From assembly GCF_023920225.1 (NCBI RefSeq), contig NZ_CP092587.1:1860001-1924000 (forward strand): a stretch of 64,000 nt of DNA, read 5' to 3'. This document shows, piece after piece, positions 39,739-48,134 of this stretch. Below the pieces are notes generated by a model. That model did not search any database. It was not told where the DNA came from and saw nothing but the letters and a program-made list of their open reading frames with translations. Source of the DNA: Vibrio gazogenes (GTDB taxonomy: Bacteria > Pseudomonadota > Gammaproteobacteria > Enterobacterales > Vibrionaceae). A program made the translations under genes and the position numbers. Position 1 is the stretch's first letter, and the number at the start of each line of letters is the position of its first letter.

Positions 39739-40252
39739 CAATACCTCAAGGTTAATCAAGTTGTATTTTTTTAATTATAGAGAACTCATTCTAACTATTT
39801 GCTTTTTATATCAATAATATGATTCAAATCAATATTTGCTCTATGGCTGTGATCTTCCACCGACCAACCACCTACCCTGTACTCCCAGCAGAACACCACG
39901 CCACCGGACAGCTCGCGGGACTGAATCACATCCGGTGCATCATAGGTGTATGATTTGCGAGAAGGTTTTGATGATTAAAACGGTGAGGTAATCATTAGTT
40001 TGTGCCCCGGAATGTATTGGGCCTAGGTTCCTGACCACTGTCTTATGTTAGTTCTTGACCTATTTTTCCTAATAGCAGAATATGCATCTAGTAGAGAAAA
40101 TGTATACAGACATCTTCTGTAACTTGTGAATTCAGGGAAGTTTAAGACTTATAAAACAGTATGTTAATTAAATGGTATCTGTAATTTCTCACAATTTTAT
40201 ATAGGCTATATTTGTATAATAACTGTTAGGGCTCACGACCAAAAAGGCAACA
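39739..40252. other. Gene-free interval with an Rhs remnant
   Basis: 514 nt between the chemoreceptor and the nuclease-like gene. Apart from the Rhs fragment listed separately it is AT-rich and holds a presumable promoter around 40190-40230. No other element recognised. Confidence 0.5.
39900..39996 (-). pseudogene. Rhs-gene fragment A
   Basis: About 97 nt closely matching 56698-56792. On the minus strand it reads SRKSYTYDAPDVIQSRELSG, typical Rhs repeat language. Same orientation as the copy near the CRISPR array. Left border of the accessory region. Confidence 0.75.
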
Positions 40253-41026
40253 ATGAACTTTGAAGAACGAAAGATAGCAAAGCAAGAATTTGAAAAAAAG
40301 TTGACCTTATTGCTTTCCGATATCAGGAGTGCTCTGGGCGAGGGGGCGGCTAAAGAAGTTCTTCAGGCTAATTTTGCTGAAGAGTTAAAACTTCAGCATA
40401 CTAAAAAAGCTGGTAGTCCTTTAGCTATTGATGAAAAAGGTCTTAAATCTTGGCTTATTAAGCATTTAAGTCCCGATTTCTATTTGTATTCTGAAGTTTC
40501 TGGAACTCATTTAATTACAGAAAATCAAGTATATGCCGATTTCGTAGCTTATCCACGCAAGCATTTGATTGATGCTGGCTTTGTGCCAAAACCATTTGGA
40601 ATCGAAGTTAAACATATTGATCCTGAACTCCAATTCGTAAAGAAAACTTCCCGTTTGCTTTGGCAAACAGTGACTTACAACCAAAGTGAATTTACACTCT
40701 CACGCAAAGGCAAAACTAGAGTTTTTAGGCTACCTTATAGCGTTATTTTTACTAACTTGTCTTTCGACCAAGATTTCTCTTTTGTTAGTAAAATAGATCA
40801 TAACTTAGTTAGTCATAGCGAAGCATGGCGTGGGATGAAGCATTTGGCTAACCACGCTAATGTAGCTGAACTCAACGTTAGGGGTAACTTAAGAGAGCCT
40901 CGTCTTTTCTTTATTCACTTTGCATCAGGTACATACTTTAGTTGGGGCTATGATAATACTGGGAAACGATTTTACAAAGTCACTAACTCAGATCTCGCTA
41001 AAAAAGTGAGAGTTGGGAGTTTCTAA
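40253..41026 (+). CDS. Putative PD-(D/E)XK nuclease-like protein
   Basis: 257 residues, no family recognised by name. The arrangement Asp96 (YADF), Glu118-Val-Lys120 (FGIEVK) and Gln138 with Tyr142 in the next helix (LLWQTVTY) is the pattern of a PD-(D/E)XK phosphodiesterase core, as in restriction enzymes. An acidic/lysine-rich helical N-terminus (1-50) comes before it. No methyltransferase is next to it. The gene lies alone between an Rhs fragment and module copy A, which in the second copy of this arrangement enclose a CRISPR array, so a defence role is a reasonable guess. Real gene: good ribosome-binding site AAAAGG and coherent composition. Confidence 0.6.
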   Translation: MNFEERKIAKQEFEKKLTLLLSDIRSALGEGAAKEVLQANFAEELKLQHTKKAGSPLAIDEKGLKSWLIKHLSPDFYLYSEVSGTHLITENQVYADFVAYPRKHLIDAGFVPKPFGIEVKHIDPELQFVKKTSRLLWQTVTYNQSEFTLSRKGKTRVFRLPYSVIFTNLSFDQDFSFVSKIDHNLVSHSEAWRGMKHLANHANVAELNVRGNLREPRLFFIHFASGTYFSWGYDNTGKRFYKVTNSDLAKKVRVGSF

Positions 41027-41426
41027 ATCCCATACAAACAACCAAGGTATCAACATACTTTTCCTAATCTGACTGTCCCCAAATTCGCTGAAACGCTCAT
41101 CGCTGATTGTTTTGAGAACCCACACCCAAAATCTCATACTTTTTTAATACTTTTATTTTCCCAAAAACAAATAACCTACGCTCTGCACTGGCAAAATCCG
41201 GTGTCGGGCGTAGGAACTCGTAACAACTCACAACATATGTGATTGCTAACTTTATGTTGGTTTTTTATTATGTACGGCTTCAGCACATCTGAATTATGGT
41301 GGGCTGGACAAGGCAGCTTCTGCTGGCCGTATCGTGAGTGCGGTATTCCTACACCTTGTTTCAGTTCACCACTCAGAGCGTAGGAACTTTGTGTGGTGGT
41401 AAAAAGTAACTCACGGAGTATCTACT

Positions 41427-41624
41427 ATGTACGAGACCATCCCTTACGATCACCAATTCGCCCAAAAAGCCCGCGAATACCTGCGTCAGTTAGAAGAAAT
41501 ATTTGAAGCCGAACAGCGGCACAATAGTCAAGAACTGCGCAACGTGCTGCTGTATCTGAATAATCTGATTACCACCCATTACGTGCGCTATCATGGAGAG
41601 TCAGATGAATCAGATTTGGTGTAA
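41427..41624 (+). CDS. Small conserved protein of the duplicated module (copy A)
   Basis: 65 residues, starting MYETIPYDHQFAQKAREYLR. Predicted all-helical (about 8-52) and acidic. It has a good ribosome-binding site (CGGAG) and is nearly identical to the 61-residue copy at 58766, differing mainly in the tail. Retention of an open frame in both copies, with several silent changes, argues that it is a real protein. Function unknown. Confidence 0.7.
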   Translation: MYETIPYDHQFAQKAREYLRQLEEIFEAEQRHNSQELRNVLLYLNNLITTHYVRYHGESDESDLV

Positions 41625-41648
41625 TGATTGATTGGTTGATTTAGTTTT

Positions 41649-41668
41649 CGAGCCGCGGTTGCGGCTCG
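41649..41668. terminator. Hairpin CGAGCCGC-GGTT-GCGGCTCG (copy 3)
   Basis: Same stem as copies 1 and 2 with a different loop, preceded by GATTTAGTTTT. Right end of module copy A and terminator for its small gene. Confidence 0.8.
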
Positions 41669-42046
41669 ATTTGAATCAATCTGATACAGAATGATGAACA
41701 GTCTCAAATTCAGGTATTAATTATAAGTTTCTAATGATTTCTTCTGTTTTACTTATTTCATTCAAAAACGCTGTTGGTAATGACTAGACGGTTTAGTAAC
41801 TCAATTTGCATCTATTTTTTATTCTGAACGAACGACCTGACCCGATGTTTTCTGGGGAGGAATATGAATTATTAGTGGTGTGGTTATGGTTCTGCGTCAT
41901 CAAGACAGACCGCAAAAAATAGCAAACCCGGTAAGTCCACCAGAAGCTCACAAGGAAGTAATTTCTTTCCGATTAATGAGATAAAGTATATTGTATCTCA
42001 TTAATTTTATTGTATTTGAATTTTTCATAAGGAGTTTCGGAGTTTC
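41669..42046. other. Gene-free interval
   Basis: 378 nt before the cyclodipeptide synthase gene. AT-rich with presumed promoter sequences near 41980-42015 and a ribosome-binding site AAGGAG. Nothing else recognised. Confidence 0.5.
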
Positions 42047-42811
42047 ATGACATATCAGCATCAGTACAAGGGAGAAATACAGCAAGTTTCACCAAAAACC
42101 AGAAGAGACTATCTGAAGCGTAAACCCAAATGTTTTGTCGGTGTCAGTTTGAGTAACCCTAGTTTTTTGGGCGCTAAATTCGAAGGCCTGATTAACTTCA
42201 TCGCCAATCGACATCATGAGTGTACATTTTTGCTTGGTGATTATATTCACAGACTGACCCTGCAAATCAGGGAAGGTTTCGCAGAAGACGAAGCAAAAAA
42301 GGCAGCGCTACAAATGGGGGAAGAATACATAGAACGACACAGGAACCTGTTGGAAAAAAACCATCCGCAACTTTCCCTCAATCTTATAAAAGGTTCTCAT
42401 ATCTGCCATAACGAACGGGTACAATCTTATTTAGATCATTTGCGCCGAGAGTATCACGATAATTCAGAATTCAAATTGGCAGTGAATCGTTTTTCCGGAA
42501 AATTTATCGCTCGGGCAATGAGTGAAAATGAGCTGACAGAAAGGGCTGTATCGCTATCGTCACAATATGTTCTTGAAGAATTGGCTGAGACATGTTTTAT
42601 GATTCATGCAGGTCATGAAGTTCTGATTTATCCCGGTTCGCTTGCTATCTTTGAGCAAATAGCAGAGGGACATTTTCCTCACCTGCCTGAAGAGCTCAAT
42701 ACTCTTATCAATGTCAGTGTCCGGCTCAAGAAACGGAAACAGGTATGTCAGTCGCCTCTCAGCGAATCACCTGACCGTCATGCACTTTCGAGCGAATATC
42801 CGATAAACTAA
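42047..42811 (+). CDS. tRNA-dependent cyclodipeptide synthase
   Basis: 254 residues. Cyclodipeptide synthases use two aminoacyl-tRNAs to make cyclic dipeptides (diketopiperazines). The catalytic positions can be placed: Ser34 in GVSLSN (aminoacyl acceptor; AlbC Ser37), Asn37 (AlbC Asn40), Tyr174 and Glu178 in SQYVLEELAE (AlbC Tyr178/Glu182) and Tyr195 followed by Pro (LIYPG). LLGDYIHRL (about 62-70) is also conserved. Length agrees with the family (220-260). No tailoring oxidase, methyltransferase or P450 is next to it; a DUF3024 gene follows 28 nt later. A broken partial copy lies at 43214. Product identity cannot be predicted. Confidence 0.88.
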   Translation: MTYQHQYKGEIQQVSPKTRRDYLKRKPKCFVGVSLSNPSFLGAKFEGLINFIANRHHECTFLLGDYIHRLTLQIREGFAEDEAKKAALQMGEEYIERHRNLLEKNHPQLSLNLIKGSHICHNERVQSYLDHLRREYHDNSEFKLAVNRFSGKFIARAMSENELTERAVSLSSQYVLEELAETCFMIHAGHEVLIYPGSLAIFEQIAEGHFPHLPEELNTLINVSVRLKKRKQVCQSPLSESPDRHALSSEYPIN

Positions 42812-42839
42812 AACCACATCATTTATTACTGGAGCGGTT

Positions 42840-43187
42840 ATGGCATTTTCTGAATTTGAACAAAAGCGCTATGAAAAGATTATTGGCACATATATTGAAT
42901 CACGCAGGCCAAAACCATCTCTAAGAAAAAAGCTGGATATTAGTTATCGGATATCGGGTCAAAGTATAGAAATTTTTGAAATAAGACCTGACTGGAAAGA
43001 TCCCTCTATAGTAAATGAGCATCCAATTGCTAAATCTACTTATATTAAAACATCACAGTGTTGGAAAATCTATTGGATGAGGGCTGATTTGAAGTGGTAC
43101 AGCTACGAACCAAATACACATGTGAAAACATTAGATGAATTTATTCATATCCTTGATTCTGATGAGTATGGATGTTTCTGGGGATAA
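42840..43187 (+). CDS. DUF3024 family protein
   Basis: 115 residues with the DUF3024 pattern: IFEIRPDWKDPSI (about 44-56), IAKSTYIKTSQCWKIYWMRA (about 61-80), DLKWYSYEP and the end DEYGCFWG. Function unknown. Twenty-eight nt behind the cyclodipeptide synthase, probably the same transcript; the ribosome-binding site is GGAG. Confidence 0.8.
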   Translation: MAFSEFEQKRYEKIIGTYIESRRPKPSLRKKLDISYRISGQSIEIFEIRPDWKDPSIVNEHPIAKSTYIKTSQCWKIYWMRADLKWYSYEPNTHVKTLDEFIHILDSDEYGCFWG

Positions 43188-43213
43188 ACTTCACAAGTTC
43201 ACACGATGGCCGG

Positions 43214-43330
43214 TTTTGTCGGTCTCGGTTTGAGCAACCCGAGTTTTTAGGGCGCTAAATTCGAAGGCTTGATTAACTTCATCGCCAATCGACATCATGA
43301 GTATAGATTTTGTTTGGTGATTATATTCAC
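43214..43330 (+). pseudogene. Partial copy of the cyclodipeptide synthase gene
   Basis: 117 nt closely matching 42132-42250 (codons 29-68 of the synthase), starting TTTTGTCGGT and ending TTATATTCAC. It has an in-frame stop (GAGTTTTTAG) and a short deletion, and lacks both ends of the gene. It includes the catalytic Ser region. A relic of a duplication or of a second synthase gene. Confidence 0.92.
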
Positions 43331-43341
43331 ATATTTAAATA

Positions 43342-44218
43342 TCAGGAATTATCAGGAATTTTTATATGATTTACCACATTTTGTAGTTTTCGATCTTTAA
43401 GTAAAGGCAAATGGTCTGGAACATATAAATAAATTTCACAGTCAGAGTCGTGAAAACCAAATGGTGCTACTAGTTCATTCTTTTCTATCGATGAATTTAC
43501 TATAAATGAAGGTGCTATGGTTACACCAACACCCATTTTTACAGTATCCAATGCCAAAGACAATGTGTCTAAGACTATATGGTTAACATTTTCAAAATTT
43601 AAATTCATTTTTTCACACCATTCAAACCAAGCATATTCCTTACTCTTTGAGTTAACCACGGTAATTGGTTCCAAATACTCTACAACTGATTTGTAATAAC
43701 CACATGAACAGACTAGTCCAACTTTACACTTAAGTAATGTGATTTTTCTAAAACCTGGTTTAATTGATATATTATCACCAGAAATAAGACAGTCGATAGA
43801 GCCATTATATACTGAACTAATACTATTTGAAGAAGTAAAGGAAAATTTAAAATCTTCATTATTATTGATATAATCTTTTAACTTGGGCAATATCCAGTTA
43901 CTTAACAGGCTTGTAGAACAACCTATGTTCAAGCACTGTTCTTGGGCTTGATCTTTTTATGTTTACTGAAATGAACTCCAATTCTGAGAATACGGATTGG
44001 CACTTATTTAAAAGAATGTTCCCAACTTCAGTAAGTTCAATTCCGGCCTTACTCCGATTAAATAAAGTAATCCCATACCAATCTTCAAGAATCTTTATCT
44101 GCTGACTTATGGCGCCTTTAGTCATATGGTTTTCTTCTGCAGCCTTTGAGAAACTTGGATAGCCTGCAATCATTTCAAATATTCGGAGTGAATTTAATGG
44201 TGGTAGATCTCTTTTCAT
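43342..44218 (-). pseudogene. Frameshifted LysR-family regulator
   Basis: The N-terminal half (from 44218, MKRDLPPLNSLRIFEMIAGY) has a LysR helix-turn-helix of the GcvA type. The reading frame shifts near 43930: the codons TCAAGCCCAAGAACAGTG continue with an extra C, after which the second frame gives LNIGCSTSLLSNWILPKL, the normal start of a LysR effector domain. One inserted base explains it. The remaining effector domain (to 43342) is open. Natural pseudogene or sequencing error. Confidence 0.85.
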
Positions 44219-44323
44219 TATGAACACATTGTGTATAGCAAAACTAAACGATAGTTTAGTTTAATACGATTTTAAACATTATGCAATTCATATATATTAA
44301 CTACACATTGATGAAGGATTGCT

Positions 44324-44747
44324 ATGAAGAATATCATATTAAATAAAATCGAAACCATCGATTATCATGAGACTAAAATAAAAAATGGCATTGCTATTTT
44401 TGGTAGCGCTAGAATAAATAAAGGCGACTTCTATTATAATAAAGCATTTGAGCTTTCAAATAAGCTTTCTGCCGCAGGTTATCAAATTATTTCTGGCGGA
44501 GGATCTGGAATAATGGAGGCAGTAATAGAAGGCGCAGCAGATTCCAAAAAAAATCAATTGGCCTTAACATATCTCTTCCATTTGAGTCAGATATACTTTC
44601 TCATAAAAAATAGGTATAAAATTTAAATATTTTATGACTAGAAAACTGGCATTTTCACGATATTCAGATATGTTCATTGTCATGCCAGGTGGAATTGGAA
44701 CATTAATGCAATTGTTTGTAATATATCTTCGAAATCAAGTATTGTAG
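44324..44747 (+). pseudogene. Broken LOG-family (cytokinin riboside hydrolase-like) gene
   Basis: Starts MKNIILNKIETIDYHETKIK; GIAIFGSARI, SGGGSGIMEAVIEGA and, in another frame, SIGLNISLPFES and FIVMPGGIGTLM are the LOG/lysine-decarboxylase-like motifs. At least two frameshifts (near 44555 and 44615) and a stop at 44745 break it, and the C-terminus is gone. Divergent from the broken LysR gene, so probably its old target. Confidence 0.8.
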
Positions 44748-45148
44748 ATGCAGCTCAATCAATTGGTACAATTGGATATCATCATGAAGCTTTAGGTGCT
44801 GACATTATGTTCTTTCCATTGCATAAACATTTAGCAATTGAAGTGGGTTTTGGCATCTTGTGTGTAAATAATAATTCAAAATATCAATCGGTTGTTGATG
44901 TCGCTAGCATCTCTGAATCGGGAACTCAAAGTTTATATCAACTCAGTAAATTGGCTAAAAAAATCTATCTCGGTAAGGATTTTATCAATATTGCAATATT
45001 CAGGATTGATTATTATGTTAAAAAAAAGTTAGCTAGTTTAGCTATTAATATTTTATCACCAACTGACTATGAAACACCATTCATTGTGGTTGAATCCAAC
45101 ATGACTAACTTACTAAATATGTCTGAATCCCCTTCACTATTACAGTGA
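44732..45148 (+). pseudogene. C-terminal fragment of a class V aminotransferase
   Basis: Open frame from about 44732 reading VDAAQSIGTIGYHHEALGAD followed by FPLHKHLAIEVGFGILCVN. This is the class V aminotransferase/cysteine desulfurase signature with the PLP lysine in the LHKH segment. The first half of the domain is absent; the fragment is fused to the remains of the LOG gene. The remaining C-terminal part is also shorter than usual. Confidence 0.7.
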
Positions 45149-45276
45149 AAAAACTTATTCCGAACCAAAATATCTATCATATTCCTTGTTTCATTAGAGG
45201 AAATCTACTGTTAAAAAAATTGATTGCACCCATATTTTATTAAAGTTGTTAATTAAAAACACGAAGGAAATTCAAC

Positions 45277-46137
45277 ATGTCTAAAAATGGTTATGTCTTA
45301 GCAACAATCGGCGGTATTGTCCTGAGCTTTGATACTGTATTTATAAAAGCCATCGATTTTTCTCCAGAGCGTATGGCTTTTTGGCGATCAGTTTCTATGA
45401 GTTTACCAGCTATATTAATCCTAATTTATCAACTACTATTCTCATCAAAAAGTTATCAAAAGATTAACCTTACAAATAAATACTTTATATTATCTTCTAT
45501 CTTTTATGGTTTATCATCTATATTATTCCCCGTATCTGTGATGCTCACATCAATCTCGAACATGTTATTTATAATAAGCACTGCACCTTTATGGGCGGCT
45601 GTGATATCCAGGATTTTCACAAAAGAAAGCATTAACCTGTCGACCTTAATGTGTTTTATTATTTCAATGCTCGGTGTAATAACTGTTATGCTTGGTAGTA
45701 GTACAGGGCTGACTTTATCAATTGGAGATTTGACTGCATTTGCTACCGCAATTTGTATGGCTTCTGCTTTTGTAGTTGGTCGTAAAAGTAACATTAACGT
45801 CTCACTTTCACCATCATTTGGTTCTATTGTTGCTGCCATATTTCTCTATTTCTACTTTAATCTAGATTTTCATGTCGCTGGTGATAAATTAATTTTAATA
45901 TTATTAGAAGGTGCGGTAGTCATGTTTATAGCTTTATCACTATTGGCAAAAGCTTCAAGCATTATTCCTTCAGTTCATCTTGGATTTTTTTTATTACTTG
46001 AAACGGTATTTGGACCAATCTGGATTTGGATGACTTTCGGTGAAATACCACCGATCTACACTGTAATAGGTGGTTTCATTATCCTAGTCGGTTTGCTGAC
46101 CAATAGTTTTCTGGCGATGAGAATGCAAAGAGCCTAG
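45277..46137 (+). CDS. EamA/DMT-family permease
   Basis: 286 residues, ten predicted helices, first helix at about 3-22. TSISNMLFIISTAPLWAAVI (about 90-109) is the EamA helix 4 type. Good ribosome-binding site (GAAGGAAATT). Intact although its upstream neighbours are all broken. Substrate unknown. Confidence 0.85.
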   Translation: MSKNGYVLATIGGIVLSFDTVFIKAIDFSPERMAFWRSVSMSLPAILILIYQLLFSSKSYQKINLTNKYFILSSIFYGLSSILFPVSVMLTSISNMLFIISTAPLWAAVISRIFTKESINLSTLMCFIISMLGVITVMLGSSTGLTLSIGDLTAFATAICMASAFVVGRKSNINVSLSPSFGSIVAAIFLYFYFNLDFHVAGDKLILILLEGAVVMFIALSLLAKASSIIPSVHLGFFLLLETVFGPIWIWMTFGEIPPIYTVIGGFIILVGLLTNSFLAMRMQRA

Positions 46138-46239
46138 AGGCGTTTATCCCCTTGCTACAGGAACTCAATTTCCAAAGAACCTACTGCGAGCCGTCACGTA
46201 ACTTGTTTATACCCCGAAGTTTGTTAGTGCATTTATTCG

Positions 46240-46425
46240 GTGATCTATCAACCCGCTGGAATCACAGTATTTTTGGTCATGAATGGCGATTTAGAAAAGG
46301 TGCTTGGAAACTCCCAGAACTTTGCATTTCCTGACAGAATAATAGCACCTCTATACATGAATATTTATTCAACAACTCAAGTTGAAATATTATTTAAATC
46401 AAGAGTTATATTAGCTTTAAATTGA
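46240..46425 (+). pseudogene. Unidentified C-terminal gene fragment
   Basis: A 61-codon open frame without credible start, ITVFLVMNGDLEKVLGNSQ followed by FAFPDRIIAPLYMNIYSTTQ. It looks protein-coding by composition and precedes the convergent permease gene, but I do not recognise the family. The 46138-46239 stretch may hold further out-of-frame remains. Confidence 0.35.
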
Positions 46426-47328
46426 GCTGCTTTGTTTAATCGATAAGCCTGAACGATTCAGCTTTATAATACCGAGAGCTAGAGACATACCTACGCAGAT
46501 AATCACTGAACCAATGATTTCATTAGTGGTCATCAAATCATCTAAAACGATATAACTTAAGATCAGTGAAACAGGTGGGACTAACGATGCAAAAATTGCA
46601 CCTCTGGCTGCTCCTAAAATAGCAACACTTTTTGAATAACAGTAGAGGGCTAGGATAGCGACTAAAATACCCTGATAGATGCCATGATAGATCAATAACT
46701 CAATCGGATTGTTTTTAATTACTTCTATAGTAAAAGGGGCGCACACAACACCTGAAACAACTGAGACCATTGCTGTCGCAACCCATGAGTTTAGCTGCCA
46801 GTACTTACTAAACAGTGTGAAAGAGGCCCACAGTGCACCGCACCCTACAAACATTAAATCGCCTAGTAGGATCTCTGGGTTGAGGCGATTGAAATTGACT
46901 ACCCCTATTACGGTAACCCCAACAATAATGGCTGTTATGCCCATACATCTTGAAAAGGCTAACTTTTCTTTGAAGAACAGAACACTACCGAAGGAAGAGA
47001 AGACCAGCATTGAGCTTGGGGCTATTGTGCCAAAGTGAGCACTGGAAGAAAGCTCAATACCGTAGGTGCCGAGAAGCACGTAGGGTGCTCCTGCCCCTAT
47101 TGCCAAAAAAACGCCTTTCGTCAAAATCAAACGCAGACTTACTGATTGATAAACGAGGACAGGTAATAATACCGCACCAGCGATGGTAAATCGAAGTGAT
47201 GTAATATCTATCGGCGAGAGAGCGTGTGTAGTGGCAATTTCAGAGATGACAGGCCAACTTCCCCATATTAATGAGGCGATTACTCCCAATAATATCCCTA
47301 GATTGAATTTTTGTTTACTGATTACCAT
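46417..47328 (-). CDS. EamA/DMT-family permease
   Basis: 303 residues in two EamA repeats. ALSPIDITSLRFTIAGAVLL (about 40-59) and FGTIAPSSMLVFSSFGSVLF are characteristic. ATG 47328 follows GGGATA at proper distance; an upstream TTG at 47355 is less likely. Divergent from an Lrp-type regulator 125 nt away, an arrangement typical of amino-acid exporters controlled by Lrp/AsnC proteins. Confidence 0.87.
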   Translation of the reverse strand: MVISKQKFNLGILLGVIASLIWGSWPVISEIATTHALSPIDITSLRFTIAGAVLLPVLVYQSVSLRLILTKGVFLAIGAGAPYVLLGTYGIELSSSAHFGTIAPSSMLVFSSFGSVLFFKEKLAFSRCMGITAIIVGVTVIGVVNFNRLNPEILLGDLMFVGCGALWASFTLFSKYWQLNSWVATAMVSVVSGVVCAPFTIEVIKNNPIELLIYHGIYQGILVAILALYCYSKSVAILGAARGAIFASLVPPVSLILSYIVLDDLMTTNEIIGSVIICVGMSLALGIIKLNRSGLSIKQSSSI

Positions 47329-47452
47329 GAGTCTTATCCCTACGTTGTTGGTCAATCTAGTGTATGTCTATACATAGTTTGTATTGCAGCCTTTCTTACC
47401 CATATAATCTCAAATACTGCATAATATTTACTATTACGAGGAAAAACTGCAT

Positions 47453-47905
47453 ATGGATAATTTTGATAGGCAAATACTCGTCAGTTTACAATCCAACAAC
47501 AAGAAAACATCGGAAGAACTTGGGATTGAAATTGGTCTTTCGGCTACGGCTATTCAGAGAAGGATCAAAAAACTAAAAGAAACCGGTGTTATCGATAAAG
47601 AGGTAGCAATAGTTAATGCCAGCCAGCTAGGTGGTTTTGTCACGGTTGTTGTGGAAATCGTTATGGTAAAAGGAGGCGCATCAGTTATTGATCGCTTTAA
47701 GAACAAAGTAACCAATCATCCGGAAGTTCAGCAATGTTATTATGTTGCCGGAGAGAAGGATTTTGTACTAATTGTTACAGCAGCCAGTATGCAGCGATAT
47801 GAAGAGATTACTCGTGAGTTGTTTCTGGATGACGATAGTATTCTCAAATTTACTTCAAACGTTGCCATGCAATCTGTGAAAGTTGGCTTATCTATCCCGA
47901 TTTAA
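47453..47905 (+). CDS. Lrp/AsnC-family transcriptional regulator
   Basis: 150 residues: winged helix-turn-helix (about 1-60, with LGIEIGLSATAIQRRIKKLK) and a C-terminal RAM ligand domain (about 65-145, with YYVAGEKDFVLIVTAASMQR). It most likely controls the divergent DMT permease in response to an amino acid. The ribosome-binding site is ACGAGGAAAA. Confidence 0.9.
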   Translation: MDNFDRQILVSLQSNNKKTSEELGIEIGLSATAIQRRIKKLKETGVIDKEVAIVNASQLGGFVTVVVEIVMVKGGASVIDRFKNKVTNHPEVQQCYYVAGEKDFVLIVTAASMQRYEEITRELFLDDDSILKFTSNVAMQSVKVGLSIPI

Positions 47906-48084
47906 CTGGCAACAAGTATGAACCTTACTTTGGTTAGTTTTATAATTGTCAGTCAAAATAGATAGGTATATTGATTTTCAGCATTCGTATGCGATTTCGA
48001 AATGATGTGGTTTCTTGTGGTGATGAACGAAATTGTCCAATTGTCCACTTCCCCTTTAATGACACAGTTCTAAACGAGAGTTTT

Positions 48085-48100
48085 CGAGCCGCAATTGCGC
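48085..48100. repeat. Broken copy of the CGAGCCGC hairpin
   Basis: TTTTCGAGCCGCAATTGCGC keeps the left arm and the lead, but the right arm is cut after GCGC and continues as GCTAATAAAATGTTATG. A closely similar GCGCACTAATAAAATGTGAT occurs at about 51260-51279. The junction marks a rearrangement. The rest of 47906-48134 holds no gene. Confidence 0.75.
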
Positions 48101-48134
48101 GCTAATAAAATGTTATGTTCTAGGGAGAAATCAA

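Larger units (their letters stand above)
41093..41668 (+). repeat. Duplicated ~580-bp module, copy A
   Basis: Highly similar over its whole length to 58424-59007. In order: an AT-rich lead with ACCCACACCCAAAATCTCAT, a hairpin closed by CCTACGC/GCGTAGG (41175-41214), a middle part with a 37-codon reading frame (41270-41383, MYGFSTSELWWAGQG), a second hairpin closed by CCTACAC/GCGTAGG (41348-41384), the small gene at 41427 and the CGAGCCGC hairpin as the right end. The two hairpins have interchangeable arms, so alternative pairing is possible. Confidence 0.9.

Noticed and set aside
41093..41430. Retron or reverse-transcriptase-linked RNA for the paired-hairpin module
   Set aside because: No reverse transcriptase gene in either copy and no a1/a2-type long end pairing; kept only as unknown structured RNA.
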